Notes under the pieces: model-generated
The model's database searches: none
What the model was told of the DNA's origin: nothing
What the model saw: the letters and a program-made list of their open reading frames with translations, nothing else
Source: a virus
Direction: 5' to 3' (one strand)
Virus record (IMG/VR): IMGVR_UViG_3300033571_025982
Location: 1 to 30,392 of that record
Length of the DNA: 30,392 nt
In this document: positions 6,759 through 13,624 of the stretch, one piece after another
Numbering within the stretch: position 1 is the stretch's first letter
Layout: each line of letters begins with the position of its first letter
Made by a program: the position numbers and the translations under genes

Positions 6759-7793
6759 ATGGCGAAAGGTTTAGACGTCGGTACATCGTTTATCGTCTTG
6801 GCTTCCGACGGTGAAGCCCCGATGAGTTACACGAGCGACGACAAGTTTGGCTACGTGAAGTACACAGACTTCCGTGACGCTTTTTTTGTTATCAAGCCCA
6901 CGACTCCGGTCGCGACGAAGATGATCGAAAAGGGGTTGCAAGGCAAAGTTTTTGTCAAGGACGCCGACGGCGCGTTCATCATTCTCGGCCAAGACGCCAT
7001 CGAGAAGGCGATCGAGCGCAATGACTCTGCCAAGCGCCCGATGTACCGCGGCGTAGTTAGCCCCAAGGAAAAAGAAGCCAAGCGCGTGCTGGCGTACATT
7101 CTTCAGCAGGTGTGCGGCACCGCCAGCGAGCCTGACGAGAAACTGGTGTTCTGCATCCCCGCGCAGCCCGTCGATCAAGAAGACGACGAGTTTGACGTTG
7201 GCTATCACGAAGACGTGGTGAAGACCGTGCTTCATGGCCAAGGCTACAGCGCCCGCGCCATCAACGAGGCTGAAGCGCTGTGCTACTCGGAGTTGGAGAA
7301 CGACGACTACACCGGTGTCGCGCTCTCGTGGGGCGCTGGTATGGTGAACTGCTGCGTCATGCTCAACGGCGAGCCGACTGTCACGTTCTCCACCACCAAG
7401 TCCGGCGACTGGATCGATCGCATGGCGGGCATCGCCACCGGCGAGCCTGACAGCGTTGTGCAGGCCGAGAAAGAGAACGGCGAGTTTGTGATTGGCGAGC
7501 AGAACGACAATCCTGTGCTCGCGGCGGTGAGTGCGTACTACGAACGGCTCATCGACTATACGACGAAGCAACTCGCGAACGCACTGCGCGGGCACAAACT
7601 GCTGCCCAAGTTCAAGAATCCGCTGCTCATCGCCCTCGCCGGCGGCACGACGCAGGCGCAAGGGTTCGTCAAGATGTTCGAGCAAAAAATTGTCGAGAAC
7701 GGTTTCCCGTTGCCGATCAAGGAAGTTCGCCACGCGAGTGACCCGCTTCACGCGGTTGCGCGCGGCTGTCTGATCGCTGCGAAAGTGCTCTGA
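6759..7793 (+). CDS. Actin/Hsp70-fold ATPase-like protein
   Basis: A 344-aa protein with the order of motifs of the actin/Hsp70 ATPase fold. Phosphate-1 is GLDVGTS (residues 4-10). NEAEALCYSEL is the usual motif before the second lobe. A phosphate-2-like WGAGMVNCC follows (191-199). The adenosine motif is ALAGGTTQAQGF (292-303). The family includes filament formers (ParM, MreB, phage actins) and chaperone-like ATPases. The phosphate-2 position usually carries Asp; here the strand reads LSWGAG, so Ser replaces it in my alignment. Possible roles are DNA segregation, positioning of the infection centre, or membrane scaffolding. GGAGAAG upstream supports the ATG. A hairpin follows the gene. Confidence 0.7.
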   Translation: MAKGLDVGTSFIVLASDGEAPMSYTSDDKFGYVKYTDFRDAFFVIKPTTPVATKMIEKGLQGKVFVKDADGAFIILGQDAIEKAIERNDSAKRPMYRGVVSPKEKEAKRVLAYILQQVCGTASEPDEKLVFCIPAQPVDQEDDEFDVGYHEDVVKTVLHGQGYSARAINEAEALCYSELENDDYTGVALSWGAGMVNCCVMLNGEPTVTFSTTKSGDWIDRMAGIATGEPDSVVQAEKENGEFVIGEQNDNPVLAAVSAYYERLIDYTTKQLANALRGHKLLPKFKNPLLIALAGGTTQAQGFVKMFEQKIVENGFPLPIKEVRHASDPLHAVARGCLIAAKVL

Positions 7794-7816
7794 CAAAATT
7801 TTCTAACCGCGTGGAC

Positions 7817-7846
7817 GCGCCCATCTGCCAGTGGTACGATGGGCGT
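7817..7846 (+). terminator. Possible terminator hairpin after actin-like gene
   Basis: CGCCCATC (7818-7825) pairs with GATGGGCG (7838-7845), extended by a G-U pair, with a 12-base loop and a short T-rich 3' side (TTTCCATTT). It lies in the 99-base gap between the actin-like and the phosphodiesterase-fold genes. The U-tract is poor, so termination strength is uncertain. Confidence 0.45.
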
Positions 7847-7892
7847 TTCCATTTATACATCTTGCGTTGACTGTTAAGACAGGGATGTCGCA

Positions 7893-8348
7893 ATGCGTAA
7901 GCAGGCTTTTAGTGGCATTATTATTTCGCATCTGGGGAACACCGACGGCCGCCAGCCTGAACTTGAAAATACGCTCGCGTATGTTCAAAAAGCCCTGAAA
8001 GAAGGCTGGCACGTCTGCATTGATGTGATATTCCACAAAGGTAGTTTTTTACTACCGTTTGACGGCGGGTATAACGTGGCTCCGCCGGCAATGCTGTCTA
8101 AACAGCGCATTTGGTGCCGCGCCCACAACGCCGAAACGATCGACGCGCTCTGCAACATTAATGCGCATTGTTTTCTGAATAGCGATAGTTTTATGTCGCT
8201 GACCAGCGCGCAATTTATCTGGACGTTGCCGCCGCACGAACTTATCGACCGGTCCATTGCGATGCTGCCTGAAACCGCGCCGCCGGACTGGCTCGCCAGC
8301 GCCGAACCAGCCGGCCTATGCAGCGACGAACCGCGACGCTATATCTAA
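7893..8348 (+). CDS. Degenerate GDPD-like (PI-PLC fold) protein
   Basis: A 151-aa protein whose N-terminal half follows the glycerophosphodiester phosphodiesterase pattern. IISHLGNTDGR stands where active enzymes have HRGN. ENTLAYVQKALKEGWHV matches the family's PENT...A...G segment, and VCIDVIF stands where VExD is expected. The middle LLPFDGG stands where an HD is common, and later SAQFIWTLPP recalls short uncharacterised GDPD-like proteins. The expected catalytic Arg, metal-ligand Glu and second His appear as Leu, Cys and Phe. It is therefore probably an altered or inactive enzyme, perhaps a lipid or phosphate binder. The ATG follows an AGGGA site. Family assignment is from remembered motifs. 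Confidence 0.6.
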   Translation: MRKQAFSGIIISHLGNTDGRQPELENTLAYVQKALKEGWHVCIDVIFHKGSFLLPFDGGYNVAPPAMLSKQRIWCRAHNAETIDALCNINAHCFLNSDSFMSLTSAQFIWTLPPHELIDRSIAMLPETAPPDWLASAEPAGLCSDEPRRYI

Positions 8349-8599
8349 TAGCCGCAGTTTTTTGTTCTTTGGCAAATTATGGCGGAAATCGCAGCGGCAT
8401 TTCCGTCGCCGCACTGCGATTTTGTAAAATTGGTGTGTACCGTAAGTTGGCCGTGGTGGTCGGTCGGTTAGGGTTGCGGCCAATGCAGGGATGCAGCGAG
8501 CGCAACATGGTTTCGTGGTCAGGTTTAGTCGTGAACACGATCGGAGGCGCGGCAAATACCACACAGGGCGAAATTTCTTGCCCTCGAAAGTTGCCGTGA
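8318..8599 (+). CDS. Possible small exported protein, doubtful
   Basis: A 93-aa ORF overlapping the end of the preceding gene by 31 bases. It starts with a signal-peptide-like stretch (LYLIAAVFC at residues 8-16) and then has a mixed, Cys- and Arg-containing region. No Shine-Dalgarno is visible and no family is recognised. It is the only ORF filling the 357-base gap between 8349 and 8705. It could be a real but poorly initiated gene, or an untranslated leader. Confidence 0.3.
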   Translation: MQRRTATLYLIAAVFCSLANYGGNRSGISVAALRFCKIGVYRKLAVVVGRLGLRPMQGCSERNMVSWSGLVVNTIGGAANTTQGEISCPRKLP

Positions 8600-8651
8600 A
8601 GCCCTGATTTCGGTCAGGGTCGGACCCGCGGAAAGGGGATCGCGGGGGCTT
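8599..8651 (+). ncRNA. Candidate structured RNA (cloverleaf-like fold)
   Basis: Perfect complementary segments are nested in 53 bases. An outer stem AAGCCC/GGGCTT (8599-8604 with 8646-8651) can enclose three small hairpins: TGA/TCA with loop TTTCGG, GGGT/ACCC with loop CGG (8617-8627), and GCG/CGC with loop GAAAGGGGAT. Alternatively two strong hairpins form: CCCTGA/TCAGGG (8602-8619) and CCCGCG/CGCGGG (8625-8646). The mutually exclusive pairings would fit a switching leader or attenuator. It lies 54 bases upstream of the holin-like gene. It is not a tRNA: there are no anticodon or T-loop sequences. Fold drawn by eye. Confidence 0.35.
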
Positions 8652-8705
8652 GCGGTACACACCATATTTCACACGTAAGTCGGCCTACGCACATTAGTTA
8701 AAAAC

Positions 8706-9086
8706 ATGTTCGACGAGACTATTGTGTCTTTATCCGTATTTGCCGCGGCTTTTGGCGTATCAGCGTTTGCCGGCTTGGCGACGCTTTTGCGTTTTAGCCG
8801 CAAACTTTCTAAACTAGCCATTGTCAGCGCTATGCTTAATTCGGGCTTTCTGGGCCTCGCCATTTCGCTGATTTGGTATCAAAACTACCGAGAAGCCGCC
8901 AACGTTCACGGATTAATAGGAATTTGCGTGCTGGCAGGCATGGGCGGGTCAACGATCACAGACGTTTTGATCTCGCTTCTGGCCGGCGCTGGTATTAAAG
9001 TCATCATCAATCACGAAAGGGACCGTGATGAACTCCACTGCCCTCACGACAATGCCAACAACGATGATCGACCAACACATTCGTAA
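8706..9086 (+). CDS. Three-helix membrane protein, holin candidate
   Basis: A 126-aa protein with three hydrophobic segments (about residues 5-27, 38-58, 70-97), the last Gly/Ala-rich, and a hydrophilic His/Asp/Asn-rich tail. Size, number of helices and charged C-terminus fit class-I-type phage holins, and the next gene encodes a one-helix membrane protein that overlaps its 3' end. The holin idea rests on topology and context; no endolysin domain is adjacent. It is the first gene after the structured region at 8599-8651. Confidence 0.6.
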   Translation: MFDETIVSLSVFAAAFGVSAFAGLATLLRFSRKLSKLAIVSAMLNSGFLGLAISLIWYQNYREAANVHGLIGICVLAGMGGSTITDVLISLLAGAGIKVIINHERDRDELHCPHDNANNDDRPTHS

Positions 9087-9225
9087 TCAGATGAGCCTCA
9101 TGGCGTGGGTGATGACTTTTCTATGCGGCTGGGTGATGTTTTTGTCAGCCCATGTTCACGGCGCAGAACACACCCGGCAGAGTATTGAAAAAACTGCCGC
9201 CACAGCCGTCATGACCCGTCAGTAA
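9028..9225 (+). CDS. Single-helix membrane protein, hypothetical
   Basis: A 65-aa product overlapping the holin-like gene by 59 bases in another frame. One hydrophobic, Trp/Met-rich segment (AWVMTFLCGWVMFLSA) is flanked by polar ends. AAAGGGA lies upstream of ATG 9028; an inner ATG at 9091 is an alternative start giving 44 aa. It may partner the overlapping membrane protein, for example as an antiholin or second holin (inference). Confidence 0.55.
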   Translation: MNSTALTTMPTTMIDQHIRNQMSLMAWVMTFLCGWVMFLSAHVHGAEHTRQSIEKTAATAVMTRQ

Positions 9226-9241
9226 TCGTTACGGGTTTGCC

Positions 9242-11209
9242 ATGGACGGCTTTTCTATTCTTGACGGTTCATGGCGCGAGCCGCTGAACTCCCAACGCGA
9301 ATACAGCATCGGCAACGCTGTCGGCTGGCTTGCGCGTAATGAAAAACAAGCCGCCACCAGCCACGCCCTCGCCGGCCGGCTGTATGTCGCCAAAAGCGGC
9401 TGGCTTCTTCTCTCCGTCCCGAACGCGCTTGTCCGGGGCATCTACGACGCGATGACTGCCCCCGGGGCCGAACTTCCGCTGGCAGGCACCATGAACGTGC
9501 CCAACGTAGCCAGCGACGTCTTGAACGCGCATATCTCCGTCATGACTGCCGATGAAGTCAAAAAGATCGGCCCGGAGAATATCAACGAACGCGGGCACAT
9601 GGTTGGCTACTCCCTCGGCCACCTGAAAGAGATCACCCCCCGGAATGTCGACGGCGTCAGCAAGTTATGGGCGCTGCAAGTCTCGTCGCCCATGTTGTCG
9701 GCTATTCGCAAGAGTTACGGGTTGCAGCCGTTCGTAAATGGCCACCCGTTCCACATTACTGTTGCCGTGCGCCGGAAAAGCGTGTTGCAGGCCAATAGTG
9801 TGCGCAAAGCCGCCGCCGCTAAAAGCCCGCAGCCCCGTGTGCGCGTCGTCGTGCCGTACAAAGACCAGTATTTGATGGAAACGCTCAATAACTCGAAGTG
9901 GCCGGAAAACATCGGCAAACGGCGATTTATCGGTGGCGGTATCGAAACGGGCGAAACACCAGAACAGGCTGCTGCGCGTGAGTTATTCGAAGAACTCGGC
10001 GTGAAAATCAAACCAACCGCTTTCCGCGCTTTAGGTAACGATCCGCGCGAAGGATGGCAGCACGAGCATTATCTGGAACTGCCCAAGCACAAACTCAAAC
10101 CCGGAAACTTTAACGCTAGTGTTGGTTCTGACGCTGTGGTCACGCTTTCGCATGGACTGCCCGAAGGCGCCGACTATATGGGGCCAGACATTAAAGCATT
10201 ATTGGCGCCGGCGTTAAAGAAAGCCGCAAAATTTGCCCGTACGGGAACAAAACTTTCCCGCTCGGGACAAAAAGACCTGTTACCGGGTGGAAAAGCCGAC
10301 AATGTTCCCGATCGGGAAATTTCTCAGAAAGCATTAGCCGCAGGAGCGCAGCATGAGCACGAACACACAAACAATGGTCAAGTCGCCAAAGAAATTGCCA
10401 AAGATCATCTGCAAGAAGACGCGTCCTACTACAAAAAAGTAGAAGCGATTGAAAAAGCAGCCAACAATCCTGCACTTCCGCCAGTTCCCAAACCGCCAAA
10501 GCCGCCAGAACTAGCCGAAGACCTGACTGCGCCGCCCGAAATGCCTCCGCCGGTAACAAACGACGTGGCTTTCGGTGTTGTTCCTCCGCCCGCACTTCCG
10601 CCGTCAGGGCAGCAGTTACCGAACCCCCAGCAGCCAGACGAGCAAGAAGAGCAAAAGAAGCAGGCGGAATCCCAAGCGCGCATTCTCGACGAACTCCGCG
10701 CGGCTAAAGACCATTCAGATAACAAAAGGTACGCGCACAAAACTGAAATCTTGCGGCGGCTCATGGCTAAAGCGCCTAAAGACTGGCACGTAGACGACCC
10801 GAAGCCGTACCACAAGGGAATTACGCACAAGCCGACGAAGTTCCGGTTCCACGTCGAGCCAACCGCGATCCCTGAGTCTGTCAAAGCCGCATATCGTCAG
10901 CCCCGGAGCGCATATGCCACCGCGCTATACAACTCTTACGGGTTAAACCGGCCGCTGACATACAACTACGACAAAACAGTGGCCGAAAACATCCAAGAGC
11001 AGTTAATGCAGGTGAAACAGCGCGGCGACTTCATGCGCAACGCCAAAATCAACCAGCAGCGCTACATGGCGACACTTGATCCCAACTACCGGTATCAACT
11101 GGCCATGAAAGCCATGAACAATGAAATGGAAGAAGAGCCGATGGTCGACCAAGTCATTGGACGCTACGGCGATAGTTTCATGAACACAGTGTTTGGGAGG
11201 CCGAAATGA
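9242..11209 (+). CDS. 2H phosphoesterase-like + Nudix hydrolase fusion with Pro-rich tail
   Basis: A 655-aa multidomain protein. The N-terminal domain has two H-x-[ST] motifs, HIS at 97-99 and HIT at 171-173, spaced as in 2H phosphoesterases, which act on cyclic phosphates of nucleotides or RNA ends. Next is a textbook Nudix box from G232 to V254 (E238, then RELFEELGV with E247, E250, E251), which hydrolyses nucleoside diphosphate-X compounds. A charged, His/Lys-rich stretch and a Pro-rich linker (about 410-475) lead to a C-terminal domain with KTEILRRLMAKAPKDWHVDD and THKPTKFRFHVEP, which looks conserved but is unknown to me. It could process NAD/ADP-ribose or cyclic-nucleotide derivatives. 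The Pro-rich tail and neighbouring putative virion genes leave open a virion-bound enzyme. It overlaps the next gene by ATGA. Confidence 0.75.
   Translation: MDGFSILDGSWREPLNSQREYSIGNAVGWLARNEKQAATSHALAGRLYVAKSGWLLLSVPNALVRGIYDAMTAPGAELPLAGTMNVPNVASDVLNAHISVMTADEVKKIGPENINERGHMVGYSLGHLKEITPRNVDGVSKLWALQVSSPMLSAIRKSYGLQPFVNGHPFHITVAVRRKSVLQANSVRKAAAAKSPQPRVRVVVPYKDQYLMETLNNSKWPENIGKRRFIGGGIETGETPEQAAARELFEELGVKIKPTAFRALGNDPREGWQHEHYLELPKHKLKPGNFNASVGSDAVVTLSHGLPEGADYMGPDIKALLAPALKKAAKFARTGTKLSRSGQKDLLPGGKADNVPDREISQKALAAGAQHEHEHTNNGQVAKEIAKDHLQEDASYYKKVEAIEKAANNPALPPVPKPPKPPELAEDLTAPPEMPPPVTNDVAFGVVPPPALPPSGQQLPNPQQPDEQEEQKKQAESQARILDELRAAKDHSDNKRYAHKTEILRRLMAKAPKDWHVDDPKPYHKGITHKPTKFRFHVEPTAIPESVKAAYRQPRSAYATALYNSYGLNRPLTYNYDKTVAENIQEQLMQVKQRGDFMRNAKINQQRYMATLDPNYRYQLAMKAMNNEMEEEPMVDQVIGRYGDSFMNTVFGRPK
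10236..10318. repeat. Three related palindromic sites inside the Nudix-fusion gene
   Basis: CCCGTACGGG (10236-10245), CCCGCTCGGG (10257-10266) and CCCGATCGGG (10307-10316) share a CCCG-NN-CGGG core. They also share flanks resembling TT-core-A-A-A. The third extends to a perfect 14-bp palindrome, TTCCCGATCGGGAA (10305-10318). Spacing is 21 and 50 bases between starts, about two and five helical turns. They lie in the coding region just after the Nudix domain. Confidence 0.7.
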
Positions 11210-11475
11210 GTTGGATTGACGGCTGGTTAAAACCCAAAAAGACCGACCCGCAGCCTGTAATCCCGCCAATTCCCGATGATAGTCCGAATCGTACGCCGTG
11301 GATGCGTGTGTGGTTAACGCTGCGTCAGGTAAACTTAAAGGAACTCTGGCCGGTATTCGTGAGCGTCCCGGCAATTGTTTTTTTTGCTATCAGCGGCTTT
11401 ATCGCGTGGCTGTATCTTTTGCTGCGCGGCACTGTGCGGTTTATTAAAGGCATATTCGGCTTCCGGTCGAAATAG
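11206..11475 (+). CDS. C-terminally anchored small membrane protein
   Basis: An 89-aa protein with a Pro-rich polar N-terminus (residues 1-35) and one long hydrophobic segment (about 48-73), ending in basic residues. It is coupled to the upstream fusion gene by ATGA with GGAGG nearby. The positive C-terminus suggests the N-terminus may lie outside, but orientation is uncertain. No family recognised. Confidence 0.7.
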   Translation: MSWIDGWLKPKKTDPQPVIPPIPDDSPNRTPWMRVWLTLRQVNLKELWPVFVSVPAIVFFAISGFIAWLYLLLRGTVRFIKGIFGFRSK

Positions 11476-11490
11476 CGAGGATACGGGATA

Positions 11491-12819
11491 ATGATCGACA
11501 TCTCTGTATGGCAAGCCGTTCCTGCGCGCGTAGCAGAACTTTTACCGCGCGCGATGGAGATTGCTCACGCCTACACCAAGATCGCGGCTATGACCGGTGA
11601 TTTAGCCGGCAGCACGGCTACATGGCTAGTCGACGAAGACGTTCTGGTCTGCTATCGCCCGAACGTCACGCGCACCGTCAAATTAGGCCACCTCGATAAC
11701 GGGCAGTGCTTTCGGTTGCGCGACATCAACGAGAAGCCCGATCTTGAAAAAGAAATCATCATCAAGAAAGCCGCGATTCCGGGCCTTAGCCATGTGTGGG
11801 ACTTTTCGAACAAAGCCCTGCTCGGCCCAACACCGCTCTCGAACGCGATTGTGTCCGGCCTGATGCTCGGCGGCCTCGGCTACGGTGCGGGCACGCTGGC
11901 TGAAAACCTGTTTCCAGAGCGGTACGTCTCTCGCGGCAAGTTGCGCAAGAATCTCGGCCTGCTCGGCCTTGGTGCCGGCGCTGGTTTAGGCGCTATGAAC
12001 GCTTACGCCAACGGCCGGCGCACTGGCAAGGGTTTCTGGTCGGGGCTTATCACCCGCAACGACGCCGACGTCTCGAAATACACGCCCGCCGCGCGTCTTG
12101 CTGCGAAAGGCCAGCCGCTTAACGGCATGTTCACCGCGCCAGCGAACAGACCCAACGCGCCGATGTTTGATGTCGATAACCTGTCAAAAGGCGACCGCAA
12201 AGCATTTACCAACGGCGTGATGACAGACGATCAAACGCTCCTTGGCGGTATTCAAGTCGCAAATTTTAATCGGCCGCAAGAGTTGTTACCGGCGCAGCGC
12301 GAGCACGTTGACCGGGTTCGTCAGCACTGGGTCGGTATGGGCGAAGCCGATCCCGCCGTAGGTATCCCGGGCTATGACCCTCTTCCGGCGGCGGTTAAGA
12401 AAAGCAGCGCCGAACAAGTAAAACAAAGTTTCCAGCAGTTTCCGTCGCAGTTACGGCAGCCCAGCCTGTTTGCGCCTGTCGTAAACGTGCCGCAGTTTAA
12501 TCAGGCTGCGTGGGGCGACGTACAGCGCGGCATGTATACCAATAACTTTCAGAACTACACGCCGCCCCAGTTTGCTGCTGCCACGACAGGTTTAATGACC
12601 GGCATCAGCACTGCGCATAACTCCCCGATTATTCGCCCTGTAGACGTAATCCGCGGTATCGCATCTGCCGGTGTCGGTTTAGCCACGGCAAACATGGCTG
12701 GCCGGGCTTTATCTGCGCTAGCCGGTTTAACACCTGCCGGACAGGAAAAGTTACAAGACATGGGGTTGTGGGGCGGAATGATGCATGCTATCGTACCTTC
12801 AATGTTTGGTAATCGTTAA
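11491..12819 (+). CDS. Gly/Ala-rich putative virion protein
   Basis: A 442-aa protein. The N-terminal about 90 residues form an alpha/beta region (VDEDVLVCYRPNVTRTV, then a cluster of acidic and basic residues). A KKAAIPG sequence precedes a hydrophobic Gly-rich block (about 110-175). A long polar, Pro/Asn/Gln-rich middle follows, and another Gly/Ala-rich hydrophobic segment near the C-terminus (about 385-420). No enzyme motif is visible. Two membrane-insertable blocks separated by a disordered region suit a virion or injected inner protein, but this is inference. GAGG lies about 12 bases before the ATG. It resembles the layout of the proteins at 9, 17827 and 18706. Confidence 0.75.
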   Translation: MIDISVWQAVPARVAELLPRAMEIAHAYTKIAAMTGDLAGSTATWLVDEDVLVCYRPNVTRTVKLGHLDNGQCFRLRDINEKPDLEKEIIIKKAAIPGLSHVWDFSNKALLGPTPLSNAIVSGLMLGGLGYGAGTLAENLFPERYVSRGKLRKNLGLLGLGAGAGLGAMNAYANGRRTGKGFWSGLITRNDADVSKYTPAARLAAKGQPLNGMFTAPANRPNAPMFDVDNLSKGDRKAFTNGVMTDDQTLLGGIQVANFNRPQELLPAQREHVDRVRQHWVGMGEADPAVGIPGYDPLPAAVKKSSAEQVKQSFQQFPSQLRQPSLFAPVVNVPQFNQAAWGDVQRGMYTNNFQNYTPPQFAAATTGLMTGISTAHNSPIIRPVDVIRGIASAGVGLATANMAGRALSALAGLTPAGQEKLQDMGLWGGMMHAIVPSMFGNR

Positions 12820-12829
12820 AGGAGGCTTT

Positions 12830-13204
12830 ATGTCGACACCGAAAAAGAGTGTAAACACGGTGCGCGAAGAGTTGCGCACGTTTGGCGAAGCGGTCGAGGG
12901 CACGGCGTTGGAAGGTCTTGATAAGTGGCTGACGCCCGAGTTCTGGACCATGGCTATTACAGCCGCGAGTAACCTGATTGCCGTGCTGGCGCTGGTTGGC
13001 TGGCTGGACCACTCGCAAGTTGAAAACGTAACGAAGGCCGTCACTGCCCTGCTCGGCGCGTCGCAGGTTATTCTCGTGAACGGCTTGCTGGTCTGGAAGT
13101 TTTTGACCGGCCGGCAAGAAGTGCGCAAGCAGATTGTTGCGGCCAAGTTGCGTATGGCTGAAGACGTGACGTTTGCCCGCATTCAGGCCTTACAGGCGAG
13201 GTGA
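12830..13204 (+). CDS. Two-helix membrane protein, holin-like
   Basis: A 124-aa protein. AAAGGAGG (12818-12825) 4 bases before ATG 12830 fixes the start although the frame is open to 12785. A charged N-terminus is followed by two hydrophobic helices (about residues 37-58 and 67-89) and a basic C-terminal helix rich in Arg/Lys. Small two-helix phage proteins with this topology are often holins. The proximity of a peptidoglycan-binding-like protease and several exported proteins supports an envelope role. No firm family hit from memory. Confidence 0.65.
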   Translation: MSTPKKSVNTVREELRTFGEAVEGTALEGLDKWLTPEFWTMAITAASNLIAVLALVGWLDHSQVENVTKAVTALLGASQVILVNGLLVWKFLTGRQEVRKQIVAAKLRMAEDVTFARIQALQAR

Positions 13205-13207
13205 CCC

Positions 13208-13621
13208 ATGACCGAAGGCGCTCTGGCTGATCGGATCAAGTCGTCGCCAAACTTGTCAGCGTTGCACGATGATATCGCCAAGGAATTGGCGTTTCATTCT
13301 GAGCAAAATGTGCAGTTTGACCCGATTACGATCATCATGATCATTTCGATCATCGTGCAAGTAATCATTCACTGCCGCAACAAGCGAGATGACGAGCAGA
13401 TTGCGCAGGACATCCGCGATATCCGCACGCTGCCCCCGCGGCAACTTATGCGGCTTCGTCGTCGGCTGAATAAGTTATGGCGTGAGCGGTGCGGCGGCGA
13501 TCAGGCCAGCCCAACCGCGGTGAATCCATTAGTAACGGCATTGTACGAGGTGAGCGAACGGGCAGACGCGGAGACAATTCAAGAATTGCTCCGACTCGCC
13601 CGCGAGCAAGAAAACGGGTGA
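13208..13621 (+). CDS. Single-helix membrane protein with helical cytoplasmic domain
   Basis: A 137-aa protein. A polar N-terminus comes first, then a very Ile-rich helix at about residues 38-56 (ITIIMIISIIVQVII). An Arg/Leu-rich, likely coiled-coil domain (75-95) and an acidic helical end follow. It starts 4 bases after the preceding stop and ends just before the metalloprotease gene, so the three are probably co-translated. Function unknown; it could act as a membrane partner for neighbouring gene products. Confidence 0.65.
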   Translation: MTEGALADRIKSSPNLSALHDDIAKELAFHSEQNVQFDPITIIMIISIIVQVIIHCRNKRDDEQIAQDIRDIRTLPPRQLMRLRRRLNKLWRERCGGDQASPTAVNPLVTALYEVSERADAETIQELLRLAREQENG

Positions 13622-13624
13622 TGT

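Noticed and set aside
6771-7796. 341-aa open frame on the minus strand
   Set aside because: It lies fully opposite the actin-like gene, is rich in Arg/His/Val typical of antisense frames, and has no motif or ribosome site.
8650-8690. Promoter for the 8706 holin-like gene
   Set aside because: TTGCGG has no convincing -10 element at 16-18 bases.
12785-12829. Upstream ATG for the 12830 membrane protein
   Set aside because: AAAGGAGG at 12818-12825 clearly serves ATG 12830, and the longer form would overlap the preceding gene.
13320-13370. Repeated ATCAT/GATC-like pattern
   Set aside because: Explained by runs of Ile/Met codons of a transmembrane helix; no regular unit or symmetry beyond that.
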